Of a DNA stretch of 64,000 nucleotides, positions 1 to 9,259 are shown in pieces. Each line of letters begins with the position of its first letter. Positions within the stretch are counted from its first letter, which is position 1. The DNA is from Pseudanabaena sp. ABRG5-3 (lineage in GTDB: Bacteria; Cyanobacteriota; Cyanobacteriia; Pseudanabaenales; Pseudanabaenaceae), in the NCBI RefSeq assembly GCF_003967015.1, contig NZ_AP017560.1:3718048-3782047 (forward strand), written 5' to 3'. The position numbers and the translations under genes were made by a program. Below the pieces are notes generated by a model, which saw only the letters and a program-made list of their open reading frames with translations, searched no databases and was not told the DNA's origin.

Positions 1-1
1 A

Positions 2-199
2 ACTGCCACAAAAGCTGTCAAACAGGCTGAAGAAGCCCTTCGTTTAGCACGTCTCCGTCTGGATGCAGGTGTGGGTACACAGCTAGAGGTACTTACGGCT
101 GAGTCCGACTTCACCCGTGCCGATGTTAACCGTGTTCAAGCAATTATTGGCTATAACCAAGCTCGGGCAAATCTCGAACGTGCAGTAGCGGGGCTATAA
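2..199 (+). CDS. TolC family outer membrane efflux protein, C-terminal end (partial)
   Basis: Only the last 65 residues are in the window; the gene starts before base 1. The visible part is an amphipathic helix rich in A, L, E and R (EEALRLARLRLDAGVGTQLE, then AESDFTRADVNRVQAIIGYN), the pattern of the last periplasmic helix pair of TolC-type outer membrane channels. In that family the protein forms a trimeric tunnel that works with an inner-membrane pump and a periplasmic adaptor. The stop codon is followed at once by a repeat-built hairpin that probably ends the transcript. The family call rests on helix pattern alone, since the barrel and N-terminus are missing. Confidence 0.8.
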   Translation, partial: TATKAVKQAEEALRLARLRLDAGVGTQLEVLTAESDFTRADVNRVQAIIGYNQARANLERAVAGL

Positions 200-201
200 A
201 A

Positions 202-254
202 TTAGAAATTTGCTTAGAAATTTGCTTAGAAATTTGCCTTGGGCAAATTTCTAA
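202..254. terminator. Bidirectional terminator built from 12-bp tandem repeats
   Basis: TTAGAAATTTGC occurs three times head to tail at 202-213, 214-225 and 226-237, and its reverse complement follows at 243-254. The last direct copy and the inverted copy form a 12-bp hairpin between two convergent genes, so it can end transcription from both sides. Confidence 0.6.
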
Positions 255-263
255 TTCTATGAT

Positions 264-806
264 TCAGTCTGTACCGCCCCAAGTCCAGATGGGATTGCCA
301 TTTTTAACATCTTTTTTCAGAATTACTGCCGTTAGTGAATTAGCATCATTCATCCCCGTCATATCCAAAATTAGATAGACATTACCATCCATAAAGCGCA
401 CTCGTAGATAGGAATGTCCCCTAAATGCCTCACCATTAATTGTGGTGATCTTAGCTGTGGCGATGCAGTTGTGATATTTAGTCTGGAGCTTAGCTGCCCA
501 AGTGACACTAAAGCGATCGCTGGTTTCAATCTTAAATTGTTTAGCAAACCAACCCAGTGATGCTGAGCCGTCGATGGTATAGCCACCTTCATAATAGGGG
601 CGGGGTGTTTCGGTGAGGCTAAATTCGGTGGGGCAGATGGGGAATGCTGCACCTGAGTCGGCGGGATAAACGCTAAAAGTAATTTGACGAGGATTTGCGA
701 AACTTGGATTGGCAAATAGCGATAGTTGCGCGATCGCCGCCACCCCAAATCCTAAGCATAGCTGCTGCAAATTTTTCTTGAGTCTTGGAAACCTAAAACT
801 TTTCAT
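264..806 (-). CDS. Hypothetical secreted protein
   Basis: I do not recognise a family. The 180-residue product starts with a basic stretch and a hydrophobic segment (LCLGFGVAAIAQLSLFA) ending in NPSFANP, a likely signal peptide, so it is probably periplasmic or outer-membrane associated. A start 27 bases further upstream is possible but would put extra charged residues before the signal peptide, so I chose ATG at 806. The mature part has three cysteines or so and beta-strand-like stretches (SYLRVRFMDGNVYLILDM). It faces the efflux gene and is divergent from argS. Function unknown. Confidence 0.6.
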   Translation of the reverse strand: MKSFRFPRLKKNLQQLCLGFGVAAIAQLSLFANPSFANPRQITFSVYPADSGAAFPICPTEFSLTETPRPYYEGGYTIDGSASLGWFAKQFKIETSDRFSVTWAAKLQTKYHNCIATAKITTINGEAFRGHSYLRVRFMDGNVYLILDMTGMNDANSLTAVILKKDVKNGNPIWTWGGTD

Positions 807-901
807 ATAATTTCTGCGCTTGATCGTCAGCATTAGGTGATCTATCTATTAACTCAGAACACCAAATTAGCTTGATGGTTCCCGCGTTTTCTTAACACCG
901 A

Positions 902-936
902 GCAAGGATAGGCTGGTAGCCTATCCTTGCCTTTTT
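902..936 (+). repeat. Perfect 13-bp hairpin with T tail in a divergent intergenic region
   Basis: GCAAGGATAGGCT at 902-914 pairs with its exact complement at 918-930 around a 3-base loop, followed by CTTTTT. It looks like an intrinsic terminator, but the genes on both sides (264-806 on minus, argS on plus) point away from it, so it may be one of the mobile palindromes that fill this window. Confidence 0.6.
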
Positions 937-1075
937 AGCGCTACCGATGACTCATAATATTGAATAGATCAGGATGAATTTGTGTACCTGCTAAAGGTGG
1001 GAACCCAACCCATTTACATCATGCGCTGGAAAAGCGTTATATTGATCTGCCTATGCTCAAAGCAATTATTAACCC

Positions 1076-2833
1076 ATGACCACTTCTGTTTTATCCGATC
1101 TGAAAATTCGCTTCTCTAAGGCGATCGCCTCCGCCTTTGGTGAAGAATATACCAACCATGATCCTGCTGTTGCCCCTTCTAAGGATGCAAAATTTGGGGA
1201 TTATCAATGTAATGCGGCTCTGGGATTGACCAAGAAGCTAAAACAAAAGCCGCAAGATGTAGCTGCAAAAATTATTGAAAATTTACTAGCCGACGCATCG
1301 ATAAATGAAATATTTGAGACTCCCACGATCGCAGGGGCAGGCTTTATTAACCTAAAGCTCAAACTTAGTTACTTAGAAACCCAATTAGCAAAAATGCAAA
1401 AAAGCGATCGCTTAGCGATCGCCAAAGTTGATCAACCTGAGCGCGTGATTGTCGATTTTTCTAGTCCCAATATTGCTAAGGAAATGCACGTCGGACATTT
1501 GCGATCGACGATTATCGGTGACAGTATTGCGCGGATTTTAGAATTTCAGGGGCATGATGTACTCCGTCTTAACCATGTTGGCGATTGGGGAACTCAGTTT
1601 GGGATGTTGATTACCTACCTGCGCGAAGTCTATCCCGATGCCTTGACGAAAGCCGATGCGATCGCGATCGGTGACTTGGTAGAACTCTATCGCGCTGCCA
1701 AAAAACGCTTTGATGAAGATGAAACCTTTAAGGAAACTTCGCGGAATGCAGTCGTCGAGTTACAAGCAGGTGAGCCATCGGCAAAATTAGCATGGCAATT
1801 ACTTTGCGAACAGTCCCGTCGTGAATTCCAAAAGATTTATGATGCTCTGAATATCCAAGTTACCGAACGCGGCGAATCTTTTTACAATCCTTTTCTCTCA
1901 GATGTAATTACCGATCTACGCGAAACTGGCTTATTGCAGGAAGATCAAGGTGCTTTATGTGTGTTCTTAGAAGGCTTTACCAATAAAGATGGTCAGCCTT
2001 TGCCCCTAATCGTCCAGAAATCCGATGGCGGCTATAACTATGCTACTACTGACCTCGCGGCTCTACGTTATCGCATCCGTGAGGACAAAGCCACTCGCAT
2101 TATTTACGTTACCGATATTGGTCAATCGGGACATTTCGCCCAAGTCTTCCAAGTTGCCAAACGCGCTAATTGGATTCCTGAAACCGTGCAGACTACCCAT
2201 GTCCCCTTTGGTTTGGTGATGGGTGATGATGGCAAAAAGTTTAAAACGCGATCGGGCGATACCGTTGCCCTCAAGAGCCTGCTCGAAGAAGCAATTACTC
2301 GCGCCCGTGCCGATATCGAGAGCCGCAATCCCGAAGCCTCAGAGGAGTTTAAACAGGATGTCGCCGAAGCCGTCGGACTCGGAGCCGTCAAATATGCTGA
2401 CCTCTCCCAAAATCGTACCAGCAACTATATTTTCAGTTTCGATAAGATGTTGGCTCTGCAAGGCAACACGGCTCCCTATATGCTCTATGCCTATGTGCGC
2501 GTGCAGGGCATCGGCCGCAAAGGCGAGATCGATTTTGCTAGTTTAAATGTGGATGCAGTTAAGCTCACGCAGGAGCCAGAGATTGTGTTAGCTAAGCATT
2601 TGTTGCAATTTGCGGAAGCGATCGATGCAGTTGCAGAAGAACTCTATCCCAATCGTCTTTGCCAATATCTCTTTGAACTCAGTCAAAAGTTCAATCAATT
2701 CTTTGAGCAATGCCCTGTGCTACAAGCCGAAGAAGCCGAACGTATCTCCCGATTGAGTCTCTGCGACATTACCGCCAAGACCCTTAAACTTGGCTTAAAT
2801 CTACTTGGTATCCGCGTTTTAGAACGTATGTAA
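1076..2833 (+). CDS. argS: Arginine--tRNA ligase
   Basis: Class I aminoacyl-tRNA synthetase that charges tRNA-Arg with arginine in the cytoplasm. The 585-residue length is normal. The HIGH-type signature is HVGHLRS near residue 138, followed by the conserved [15 protein letters not shown] block. [13 protein letters not shown] segment near residue 386 stands where other class I enzymes have KMSKS, as is usual for ArgRS. The C-terminus [21 protein letters not shown] is the family's anticodon-binding domain end. A degenerate palindrome (990-1043, ending GAAAAGCGTTATATT) lies just upstream. A strong terminator hairpin follows the stop. Confidence 0.98.
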   Translation: MTTSVLSDLKIRFSKAIASAFGEEYTNHDPAVAPSKDAKFGDYQCNAALGLTKKLKQKPQDVAAKIIENLLADASINEIFETPTIAGAGFINLKLKLSYLETQLAKMQKSDRLAIAKVDQPERVIVDFSSPNIAKEMHVGHLRSTIIGDSIARILEFQGHDVLRLNHVGDWGTQFGMLITYLREVYPDALTKADAIAIGDLVELYRAAKKRFDEDETFKETSRNAVVELQAGEPSAKLAWQLLCEQSRREFQKIYDALNIQVTERGESFYNPFLSDVITDLRETGLLQEDQGALCVFLEGFTNKDGQPLPLIVQKSDGGYNYATTDLAALRYRIREDKATRIIYVTDIGQSGHFAQVFQVAKRANWIPETVQTTHVPFGLVMGDDGKKFKTRSGDTVALKSLLEEAITRARADIESRNPEASEEFKQDVAEAVGLGAVKYADLSQNRTSNYIFSFDKMLALQGNTAPYMLYAYVRVQGIGRKGEIDFASLNVDAVKLTQEPEIVLAKHLLQFAEAIDAVAEELYPNRLCQYLFELSQKFNQFFEQCPVLQAEEAERISRLSLCDITAKTLKLGLNLLGIRVLERM

Positions 2834-2839
2834 AATATA

Positions 2840-2866
2840 AAGAGGTCGTGCGAAGCACGACCTCTT
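2840..2866 (+). terminator. argS terminator hairpin
   Basis: AAGAGGTCGTGC (2840-2851), loop GAA, then the exact 12-bp complement (2855-2866), starting seven bases after the argS stop. There is no long T run. Confidence 0.65.
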
Positions 2867-2886
2867 AACAAACAGGAACTCAAAAA

Positions 2887-3111
2887 ATGACTTTAGAAAA
2901 ACCTGATAGCGTTTGGAATCATAAGCCTTGGTGGTGTCAGCCTTGGAGCATCATTTTGACTGGCATCTCGATTATTAGTGGCAGTTGGCTATTGTTTAAA
3001 ATCATTTGGCTCACAATTCTTGTGGCAATTCCCATATCTGCATGGATGGGATTTTTCGTGATTCTATTTCCAAAATTAGCTCTTCAAGCAGAGAGTCAAC
3101 AATCCATCTAA
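2887..3111 (+). CDS. Small two-helix membrane protein (DUF6737-like)
   Basis: A 74-residue protein with the motif KPWWCQPWSI near residue 13 followed by two hydrophobic segments (IILTGISIISGSWLLF and IWLTILVAIPISAWMGFFVI). Short proteins with this WWCQPW motif are common in cyanobacteria and, from memory, are filed as DUF6737; the function is unknown. The ATG follows AGGAACTCAAAAA, a usable ribosome binding site. It lies 53 bases after argS on the same strand, with a hairpin between them, so it may be read from argS by readthrough or from its own promoter. Confidence 0.75.
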   Translation: MTLEKPDSVWNHKPWWCQPWSIILTGISIISGSWLLFKIIWLTILVAIPISAWMGFFVILFPKLALQAESQQSI

Positions 3112-3133
3112 TGCTTGAACTGGTAATGTTAAA

Positions 3134-3415
3134 TCATAGCGTGCCAGATTCTAGTTGTTCCAAATAGATAAAATCAGGGGATTTGACACCTGCTTCGGCT
3201 CTGATCTTGACTAACTCAGGTGATTCAAAAAATTTCTTTGCATCTTCAATCGAAGTCCATGCGGAAAAATGCACAATCTTGTTTGGTTCGTTTTCATATT
3301 TGAGAACCTGATAAGAGCGTTCACCTGCCTCGCGGCGAATGTCAGCAGCATTGTCGAAAACTTTTTTCCAAGCAGGATAATCTACGACTTCGTGAATGAT
3401 CAAAACGTATTGCAT
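3134..3415 (-). CDS. Antibiotic biosynthesis monooxygenase-like (dimeric alpha/beta barrel) protein
   Basis: A 93-residue single-domain protein. MQYVLIIHEVVDYPAWKKVF followed by a central strand (YQVLKYENEPNKIVHFSAW) and a helix (SIEDAKKFFESPELVKIRAEAG) is the layout of the ABM/dimeric ferredoxin-like fold. Members dimerise and act as small monooxygenases, cofactorless isomerases or stress proteins; nothing here fixes the substrate. It is convergent with the small membrane protein gene at 2887-3111. The region upstream of its start holds the palindromic element at 3469-3584. Confidence 0.75.
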   Translation of the reverse strand: MQYVLIIHEVVDYPAWKKVFDNAADIRREAGERSYQVLKYENEPNKIVHFSAWTSIEDAKKFFESPELVKIRAEAGVKSPDFIYLEQLESGTL

Positions 3416-3468
3416 GGGTTACTTGGTATTGGTATCAATACATTTTACGAGATTGGCGATCGCCCTTT

Positions 3469-3584
3469 TATAGCAATGTAAGAGATAGCTAGGAGAAATC
3501 AAAACCCAAATAAGTGAAGGCGGCACTTCGTGCCGCCTTCACTTATTTGGGTTTTATGTCCTAAGCAAACCTTACATTGCTATA
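3469..3584. repeat. Palindromic element family A, copy 1 (116 bp)
   Basis: Outer arms TATAGCAATGTAAG (3469-3482) and CTTACATTGCTATA (3571-3584) enclose imperfect arms and a perfect 25-bp stem: 3501-3525 pairs with 3531-3555 around loop CTTCG. The stem begins AAAACCCAAA and ends TTTGGGTTTT. A second 116-bp copy at 58466-58581 has the same arms but a different inner stem. It fills most of the gap between the ABM-like gene and def; no promoter was recognised in the remainder. Confidence 0.85.
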
Positions 3585-3736
3585 TATAAAACCTCAATCC
3601 AGAAAGACGGAGCTTTGCACCACCGTTCGGGAATCTTTTGCATTGCCATAAACAACAAAGCACATCAACCAGTGCAGTAAACTATGCCAAAATATAAATA
3701 GTTAACTACAAGCTTATATTTACAAGCTAATTGGCA

Positions 3737-4303
3737 ATGTCTGCAATTTCTATTAAAGTCCCCAAGCAAAAGGTCAGTAACCCTCCTTTACAGGTACATA
3801 CCCTAGGCGATCGCGTATTACGTCAGCCTGCTAAACGCATTAGTAAAGTCAATGACGAAATTCGGCAGATCATTGTCGATATGCTGATCACCATGTATAG
3901 CAACGACGGAATTGGACTAGCTGCACCACAGGTAGGGATTAACAAACAACTACTCGTAATTGATATCGAACTCAAGGATGAGAGTAAGCCTCCCTTAGTG
4001 ATGATCAATCCTGAAATTAAGGGTTCGGGTGGTGACTTGATTACTGGGGAAGAAGGATGTCTGAGTATTCCTGAAGTATTTCTCGATGTCGTCCGTCCTG
4101 ACCAAGTGGAAGTGGTCTATCGGGATGAAGATGGTAGACCTCAAAAGCTAGTGGCAGATGGCTTACTGGCAAGGGTAATTCAACATGAGATGGATCATTT
4201 GAATGGAGTGTTATTCGTTGATCGCGTCAAAAATGCGATCGCCTTGAATAAAGAATTAACTGCTCATGGCTTTGCCACTAAAGATGTCCAAGCGATTAAG
4301 TAG
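3737..4303 (+). CDS. def: Peptide deformylase
   Basis: Metallo-hydrolase that removes the formyl group from the N-terminal methionine of new proteins. All three family motifs are present: GIGLAAPQVG (about residues 58-67), EEGCLSIPE (about 105-113, Cys is a metal ligand) and HEMDH (about 150-154, two metal-binding His and catalytic Glu). At 188 residues it has a usual length. I chose ATG at 3737; a TTG two codons upstream is also open but gives no better ribosome binding site. A short terminator-like hairpin follows. Confidence 0.97.
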   Translation: MSAISIKVPKQKVSNPPLQVHTLGDRVLRQPAKRISKVNDEIRQIIVDMLITMYSNDGIGLAAPQVGINKQLLVIDIELKDESKPPLVMINPEIKGSGGDLITGEEGCLSIPEVFLDVVRPDQVEVVYRDEDGRPQKLVADGLLARVIQHEMDHLNGVLFVDRVKNAIALNKELTAHGFATKDVQAIK

Positions 4304-4305
4304 AA

Positions 4306-4339
4306 CCTAAAGGAGAGTTGCATCCCAACTTTCCTTTGG
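4306..4339 (+). terminator. Imperfect terminator hairpin after def
   Basis: CCTAAAGGAGAGTTG (4306-4320) pairs with CAACTTTCCTTTGG (about 4326-4339) with one or two mismatches, followed by ATTTTAG. It sits between convergent genes def and the SGNH hydrolase. Confidence 0.5.
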
Positions 4340-4342
4340 ATT

Positions 4343-5314
4343 TTAGTTCAAAAATTTTTTAGGCATTTTGTCAAAGATTGCCTTGCTAAGTAACATTTGT
4401 CCGACTTTATTGGGATGAATATTGTCACGATAGGGACTGTTCCCATTTTCAAGTGAACGACGAAAGTAAGGCTCTAAAGATGTAGGAATGATACCTATCT
4501 CCTCACAAGCCACTTTAATGCGTGCATTCCCTACTTCCGCATGACCACTTTCGATCTCTGCCCTTGTGTAATGCTGAAAAACTAAAACAGTCTTGGAACT
4601 ACTCTTGGCTAGTTTCAGGAAGTTCTGCAAATCATTAAGTGCTTTTTGTACTTCTTTTTCGTCTGCCTCTGTTGGCAATCGGTCAGCTTCAGTAACGCTA
4701 GAATTGCTGGAGATTTGAGGCAAATAACGAGGGACATATCTTTCAATGCCTTCAAGTAGAGCAGAGACTGGTGGCGCAGTTGGGTGGGTGCTTGGATTTA
4801 GGGGGGTGAAGGTGGGATTGTCAATATAATCATGACTAGAAATAACTAGAACAACAATATCTGCATCAAAGAAACCATACTCACGAGCATAGGCAAGCCA
4901 ATTGCCAGGTCCCCAACTACCTGCGGAAATATTTCCGACAACTACATTTTTGATGGCATTTTGATTTACACGTTTAGCAAGTTTTTCCTTTAAGATAGTC
5001 GTGGCTAATTCCGATTGATCGGTAAGATTACCTCCATTCACTACAGAATCACCAAAAACCATAATTCGTAATTCATTAGCACCTTTGTGAATTGGGAATG
5101 GATCTGATCGCATCGCATATTGATTGATCATGAAGTGCTTGCCAAATCTATATATATCTTGATTTGGCTTATACATATACTCAATTGTTGGGTGTGGGGT
5201 TGATAGAGCAGGTGTCCCCAGTCCAAAAGAGTAACGGGCTACAATTTCTCCAGTTAAAGCCAATAATGTAATCGAAGAAATGCTCCAGAGAATATATTTT
5301 GCTTTTATGCGCAT
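4343..5314 (-). CDS. SGNH/GDSL hydrolase family protein, membrane-anchored
   Basis: A 323-residue esterase/acyltransferase-fold protein. An N-terminal hydrophobic helix (ILWSISSITLLALTGEIVA) anchors or exports it. Block I is VFGDSVVNGG with the nucleophile Ser, and the C-terminal DNIHPNKVGQ supplies the Asp-x-x-His pair of the catalytic triad. Families with this layout deacylate or acylate cell-envelope sugars and lipids; the substrate cannot be read here. It is on the same strand as, and 46 bases downstream of, the secreted FAD oxidoreductase, so the two may share a transcript. Confidence 0.8.
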   Translation of the reverse strand: MRIKAKYILWSISSITLLALTGEIVARYSFGLGTPALSTPHPTIEYMYKPNQDIYRFGKHFMINQYAMRSDPFPIHKGANELRIMVFGDSVVNGGNLTDQSELATTILKEKLAKRVNQNAIKNVVVGNISAGSWGPGNWLAYAREYGFFDADIVVLVISSHDYIDNPTFTPLNPSTHPTAPPVSALLEGIERYVPRYLPQISSNSSVTEADRLPTEADEKEVQKALNDLQNFLKLAKSSSKTVLVFQHYTRAEIESGHAEVGNARIKVACEEIGIIPTSLEPYFRRSLENGNSPYRDNIHPNKVGQMLLSKAIFDKMPKKFLN

Positions 5315-5360
5315 GATTGATCGAATCCGTTTGATGGCTTAGGAGGTCGGATGTAGTGCC

Positions 5361-7415
5361 TTACCAAATTTTCCAATCACTCCAATTGAGATTAAAGATA
5401 GAAGTGTCTGGAAAAGCGATCGCATTATTATTTTGCACTAGGGTTTGCTGTAACTTGGTGAGGAGTGGACTAACTCTCGGCAAGTTCTCAACTAATTGAT
5501 AGGGCAGAATTCCTTCTGATAAGGCAAAGGATGCGGTTGTGCCTGCGGCAGCTCCCACTGACCACTCGTAGGAATGGACGCGATAACCTGCGGCGACGAT
5601 GTAGCTGTAGGCAATATTTTTGCCAGAGACGATCAGATTATCAATTTTTTGGGGAATGAGCGATCGCAAAGGTATTTGTCCGGGGAATGCGGCTCCGTGA
5701 CCATTGCGAACTCCTGCGCGTTCCGTATTGCCTGCTTTTTCGACAGGATATTCACTGAGGCAGGGATGGAAGTCAAGATAATATTGGGCAATACCGATCG
5801 CATCGGGATAGATGGTCGAACGGGTACGACGGGGAATTTGATTGGGTGCAGTATCATTTTTAATGACGCTAGTCGCTTCTAAACCTGCTAGAGCTTTCCA
5901 TAAATTGCGATAGGCTTCCTGTGAGAGGCTTTGGCGATAGGTTTCTGTACTAAAGTCTACCTGTGACACATCGATTTCGGACATACTGAAGCCCTCAGGA
6001 TAGCCATAGGAAGGACGACCGATAATTCTTCTTGATTCACGAATATAGGGATATTTAGATAGTCCATGCAGAGTTCCCATTGGTGAATCCAGTCCCGTCA
6101 GTAAACGATGATTTGGGAAAGGCTTTTTCCAATTTGTTTTTTGCTGAGAGTCGGTTGTACCTGCCACTAGCCAATAGTAAAAACCGAGGGCAATTTCTTC
6201 CCCACTTTTGAGGGTCTCTTGCCTCAAGCCGCCCATCCAGCCATTGGGCTCCAATTGTCCCGATCGCAATAATTGCTCTCTGGAATAAATTAAATTATCT
6301 TTGTCCGTACCAGGACGATAGTCATTTCCCCAGACCCAGTTCTGCATGGAGATATCACCTGCCTTCATCGATGAAACCCCAAATGCGTTCTTTTTCGGCT
6401 GCTCAGTTGCAGCACTCCAGATGCGGCGATAGGTAAAAATATTGTCAAAATTGGCGAGACTTGGTTTCGGGTCAGAGCCGTAATAGGGCAAATAGCGATC
6501 GTAAAAACTAGGCTTTTGTTGTGGTTGTGCCTCGCTTGTCTGCTCCATCGCAAAGGTATAGGTGAAACCCTGTGTACAGTAAGCATCATTCTCGGTGACA
6601 GGGGATGATGGATTCAGATGCGATCGCGGATCGATACCAAGACGATAGGGAACATCTGCTAGAGCAATAATTTCGCCCGTTTCTGTGGAATCAATCACAA
6701 ACCAATCACTGGGACGCTTCTGAGGATTTGAAATTTGAGAATTAGTTAAAGGAACAAAGCGAATAATTTGTTTTTGTAATCGTGATGAATTTTCGTAGCG
6801 ATAGGCATCATCGATAATTTGTGAAAGTGGCTCACTATTTAATGAGGCTGTGTTTGGTGCAGGTCGATGTTGAATCGCGATCGCGCTGTCAATCAATTTG
6901 CCATCAGCACTAATTTCTAACTTTTTAATGACCGTATTCGGAAACCATTTTAATTTGCCATTACCTTTATGTTCTGCCTCCTGTAACATTTCCACTAATA
7001 TTTGCTGTGCAGTATTAGGAATGAAACAGGAAACACTTACCCAACAGTCTCCTGCATTTAATTTGCCATATTTCTGCTCAATCCGCTTCCGAAATTCGGT
7101 ATAGCCCTTGGGGAAGTACCAGAGACTACGCTGTTTCTTCGCTTCATCCAGAGCCGAAGTACCTTGAGATGTAATCTGTCCACCGATCCAGTCGGTAATC
7201 TCCGTCATACAGACAGTTCTCCCTGCGAGCAATCCCTCATAGGCGGCGGCTGTACCTGCTACACCACCACCTGCGATCAAGATTTCACATTCTTCGTTGC
7301 GATTTGGTGACTTGGGAGATGTTTGAGCGATCGCTAAATCAGTGTTTGTCAATAATACGACGGTAGAAGCGATCGCATAGATAGAAAACCGAACTCTAGA
7401 AATAATCTGTTTCAA
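5361..7415 (-). CDS. Secreted FAD-dependent oxidoreductase
   Basis: A 684-residue flavoprotein. A signal peptide (IYAIASTVVLLTNTDLAIAQ) is followed by the dinucleotide-binding motif EILIAGGGVAGTAAAYEGLL near residue 43 and TDWIGGQITSQG. The C-terminal IVSGKNIAYSYIVAAGYRVH resembles the FAD-contact end of the FAD-dependent oxidoreductase family related to xanthan lyase/thiazole-type flavoproteins. The substrate is unknown. The first codon is TTG at 7415, without a clear ribosome binding site; no better start precedes the signal peptide. It is divergent from the porin across a 156-base promoter region. Confidence 0.85.
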   Translation of the reverse strand: MKQIISRVRFSIYAIASTVVLLTNTDLAIAQTSPKSPNRNEECEILIAGGGVAGTAAAYEGLLAGRTVCMTEITDWIGGQITSQGTSALDEAKKQRSLWYFPKGYTEFRKRIEQKYGKLNAGDCWVSVSCFIPNTAQQILVEMLQEAEHKGNGKLKWFPNTVIKKLEISADGKLIDSAIAIQHRPAPNTASLNSEPLSQIIDDAYRYENSSRLQKQIIRFVPLTNSQISNPQKRPSDWFVIDSTETGEIIALADVPYRLGIDPRSHLNPSSPVTENDAYCTQGFTYTFAMEQTSEAQPQQKPSFYDRYLPYYGSDPKPSLANFDNIFTYRRIWSAATEQPKKNAFGVSSMKAGDISMQNWVWGNDYRPGTDKDNLIYSREQLLRSGQLEPNGWMGGLRQETLKSGEEIALGFYYWLVAGTTDSQQKTNWKKPFPNHRLLTGLDSPMGTLHGLSKYPYIRESRRIIGRPSYGYPEGFSMSEIDVSQVDFSTETYRQSLSQEAYRNLWKALAGLEATSVIKNDTAPNQIPRRTRSTIYPDAIGIAQYYLDFHPCLSEYPVEKAGNTERAGVRNGHGAAFPGQIPLRSLIPQKIDNLIVSGKNIAYSYIVAAGYRVHSYEWSVGAAAGTTASFALSEGILPYQLVENLPRVSPLLTKLQQTLVQNNNAIAFPDTSIFNLNWSDWKIW

Positions 7416-7500
7416 TGTTTTAACTATGAATTAAGTGAAATAGATGGATCAAAAATGATGACAGATCTAAATTTGATTTCTTTGTAAAAGCATAAACGAA

Positions 7501-7538
7501 GCTTAACCGCACATTAAATTATAGAAGCAAATTGAACC
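7501..7538 (+). promoter_or_regulatory. Possible Pho box upstream of the porin
   Basis: GCTTAACC (7501-7508) is followed at about 11-base steps by CATTAAAT and GAACCGTA, weakly resembling the repeated CTTAACC-type boxes bound by the phosphate regulator in cyanobacteria. Only the first repeat matches well. It lies about 35-70 bases before the porin start, next to a phosphatase gene. This is an inference. Confidence 0.3.
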
Positions 7539-7571
7539 GTATGATGATTTTTAGTGTGAGAAAAAGGCATC

Positions 7572-9248
7572 ATGTTGTACATTCAAAAGTCTGCAATACA
7601 ACCACTTGCGGTTGTATCAATTTTACTTACTTCTTTCAATCTTAGCAGTGCTAATGCTAATGAACTGAAAGTGATTTCTACTTCTGCAAATGCTAATATA
7701 GCAAATACATTTCAAAAAATTGAAAAAGATACTCTCGTTGAAACTCCAACCTTAGAGTCTGATAAAACTGCCCAAAATGTTACTTCTGTATCTCAGCTTA
7801 CAGATGTCAAACCCACCGATTGGGCCTTTACCGCTTTACAATCTTTAGTGGAAAGATATGGTTGTATTGCTGGCTATCCCGATCGCACCTATCGTGGCAA
7901 GCAAGCCACATCTCGTTATGAGTTTGCAGCAGGGTTAAATGCTTGCTTAGACAAAATTAACGAAATTATTTCTGCTGGTTTAGCCGATAAGGTCAGCAAA
8001 GAAGATTTAGCCACACTTCAGAAACTTCAAGAAGAGTTTGCGGCGGAACTTGCCACTTTGAGAGGAAGAGTTGATGCCCTTGATGCTAAGGTAAGCAAAC
8101 TGGAAGCTCAGCAATTCTCTACAACGACTAAACTCAATGCCACAGTAATTTTTGCCCTTGCTGATACCTTCGGTGGAGTAGGTACAGGCACAGCACTGCA
8201 AAATCCTCAAAAAACTACTGATGCGACTAACCTCTCTTTCTCCTATCGAGCAAGATTGAACTTTGACACTAGTTTCACAGGCAAAGATTTACTGCGCCTA
8301 CGTCTGCAAGCTGGGAACAACCCAAATTTGGGCAATGCGGCTACAACTAATACCAACATGGCGCGTTTAGCCTTTGCCCAAGATACAGGTAATACCTTCC
8401 AAGTTGACAAGTTCTACTACAGATTTCCGATCGCAAATAGTTTGACTGGATATGTGGGTGTGAATGCGCTCGATCCCGATGATATTGCTAATACTCTCAA
8501 TCCCTATTTTGAAAGTAGTGATAGAGGAGCTTTATCACGGTTTGGACGTTTCGATCCCCTACTATTCCGAGGACCTTCGGGTGCGGGTATTGGTTTAGTT
8601 TATAAAGTCTCTCCTGAATTTACTGCCTCCGTCAGCTACCTTGCAAACTCCGCAACTGCGGCTAATGCCACTAGACAGGGTGGACTATTTGGTGGTGGCT
8701 ATATTGCCAATGTGCAACTGGTCTATGCGCCAACCCCAGCCTTTAAGTTTGGAGCCGTTTATGCCCGCAGTTTTGAAACCGCCGCAGCTACAGTCAATGT
8801 CAGTGGCAGTACTGGCAGTAATTTTGGGAACCAGCCCTTTGGTAATACCGATACTTCCACCGATCGCTATGGCGCTCAATTTAACTGGCAAGCTGCCAAA
8901 GGTTTTAATGTTGGTGGCTGGATTGGTTTTGCGAATGCGCGTCAGGAGTCAGGAGTTGCGAACAATGCCAACCTGTTTAATTGGAGTCTGAACCTTGCAT
9001 TCCCAGATTTGTTTGCGGATGGAAATACAGGCGGAATCATTTTTGGACAGCCTCCCAAGGTAACTTCTAACTCGATCGCCTCACGGATTGATCCAGATAC
9101 TTCATACCTTTTGGAGCTGCAATACAACATTCGTGTTAGCAAAAATATCTCAATTACCCCCGGTATCTTTGCAGTATTTAACCCCAATCAAAATGCTTTA
9201 AACCCCACCACTTGGGTCGCAACCGTTAGAACTCTATTCAGTTTCTAA
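7572..9248 (+). CDS. SLH-domain outer membrane porin (iron-uptake porin / OprB-like)
   Basis: A 558-residue outer membrane channel of the cyanobacterial type. After a signal peptide (VVSILLTSFNLSSANA) comes one SLH domain, about residues 75-130, with DVKPTDWAFTALQSLVERYG and the typical CIAGYPDRTYRGKQATSRYE. A coiled coil follows (ELATLRGRVDALDAKVSKLE), then an OprB-like beta-barrel ending in the aromatic residue F. The SLH domain tethers the outer membrane to the wall. NCBI-type models name such proteins iron uptake porins, but in this position, before phoX, passage of phosphate or phosphoesters is equally plausible. ATG follows AAAAAGGCATC. Confidence 0.9.
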   Translation: MLYIQKSAIQPLAVVSILLTSFNLSSANANELKVISTSANANIANTFQKIEKDTLVETPTLESDKTAQNVTSVSQLTDVKPTDWAFTALQSLVERYGCIAGYPDRTYRGKQATSRYEFAAGLNACLDKINEIISAGLADKVSKEDLATLQKLQEEFAAELATLRGRVDALDAKVSKLEAQQFSTTTKLNATVIFALADTFGGVGTGTALQNPQKTTDATNLSFSYRARLNFDTSFTGKDLLRLRLQAGNNPNLGNAATTNTNMARLAFAQDTGNTFQVDKFYYRFPIANSLTGYVGVNALDPDDIANTLNPYFESSDRGALSRFGRFDPLLFRGPSGAGIGLVYKVSPEFTASVSYLANSATAANATRQGGLFGGGYIANVQLVYAPTPAFKFGAVYARSFETAAATVNVSGSTGSNFGNQPFGNTDTSTDRYGAQFNWQAAKGFNVGGWIGFANARQESGVANNANLFNWSLNLAFPDLFADGNTGGIIFGQPPKVTSNSIASRIDPDTSYLLELQYNIRVSKNISITPGIFAVFNPNQNALNPTTWVATVRTLFSF

Positions 9249-9259
9249 ATCTGTCAAAC

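Noticed and set aside
2122-2424. A 100-codon minus-strand frame within argS
   Set aside because: Shadow of argS codons; no ribosome binding site and no recognisable protein.
7501-7508. Firm Pho box assignment
   Set aside because: Only one of the expected three repeats matches well, so it is kept only as a low-confidence site.
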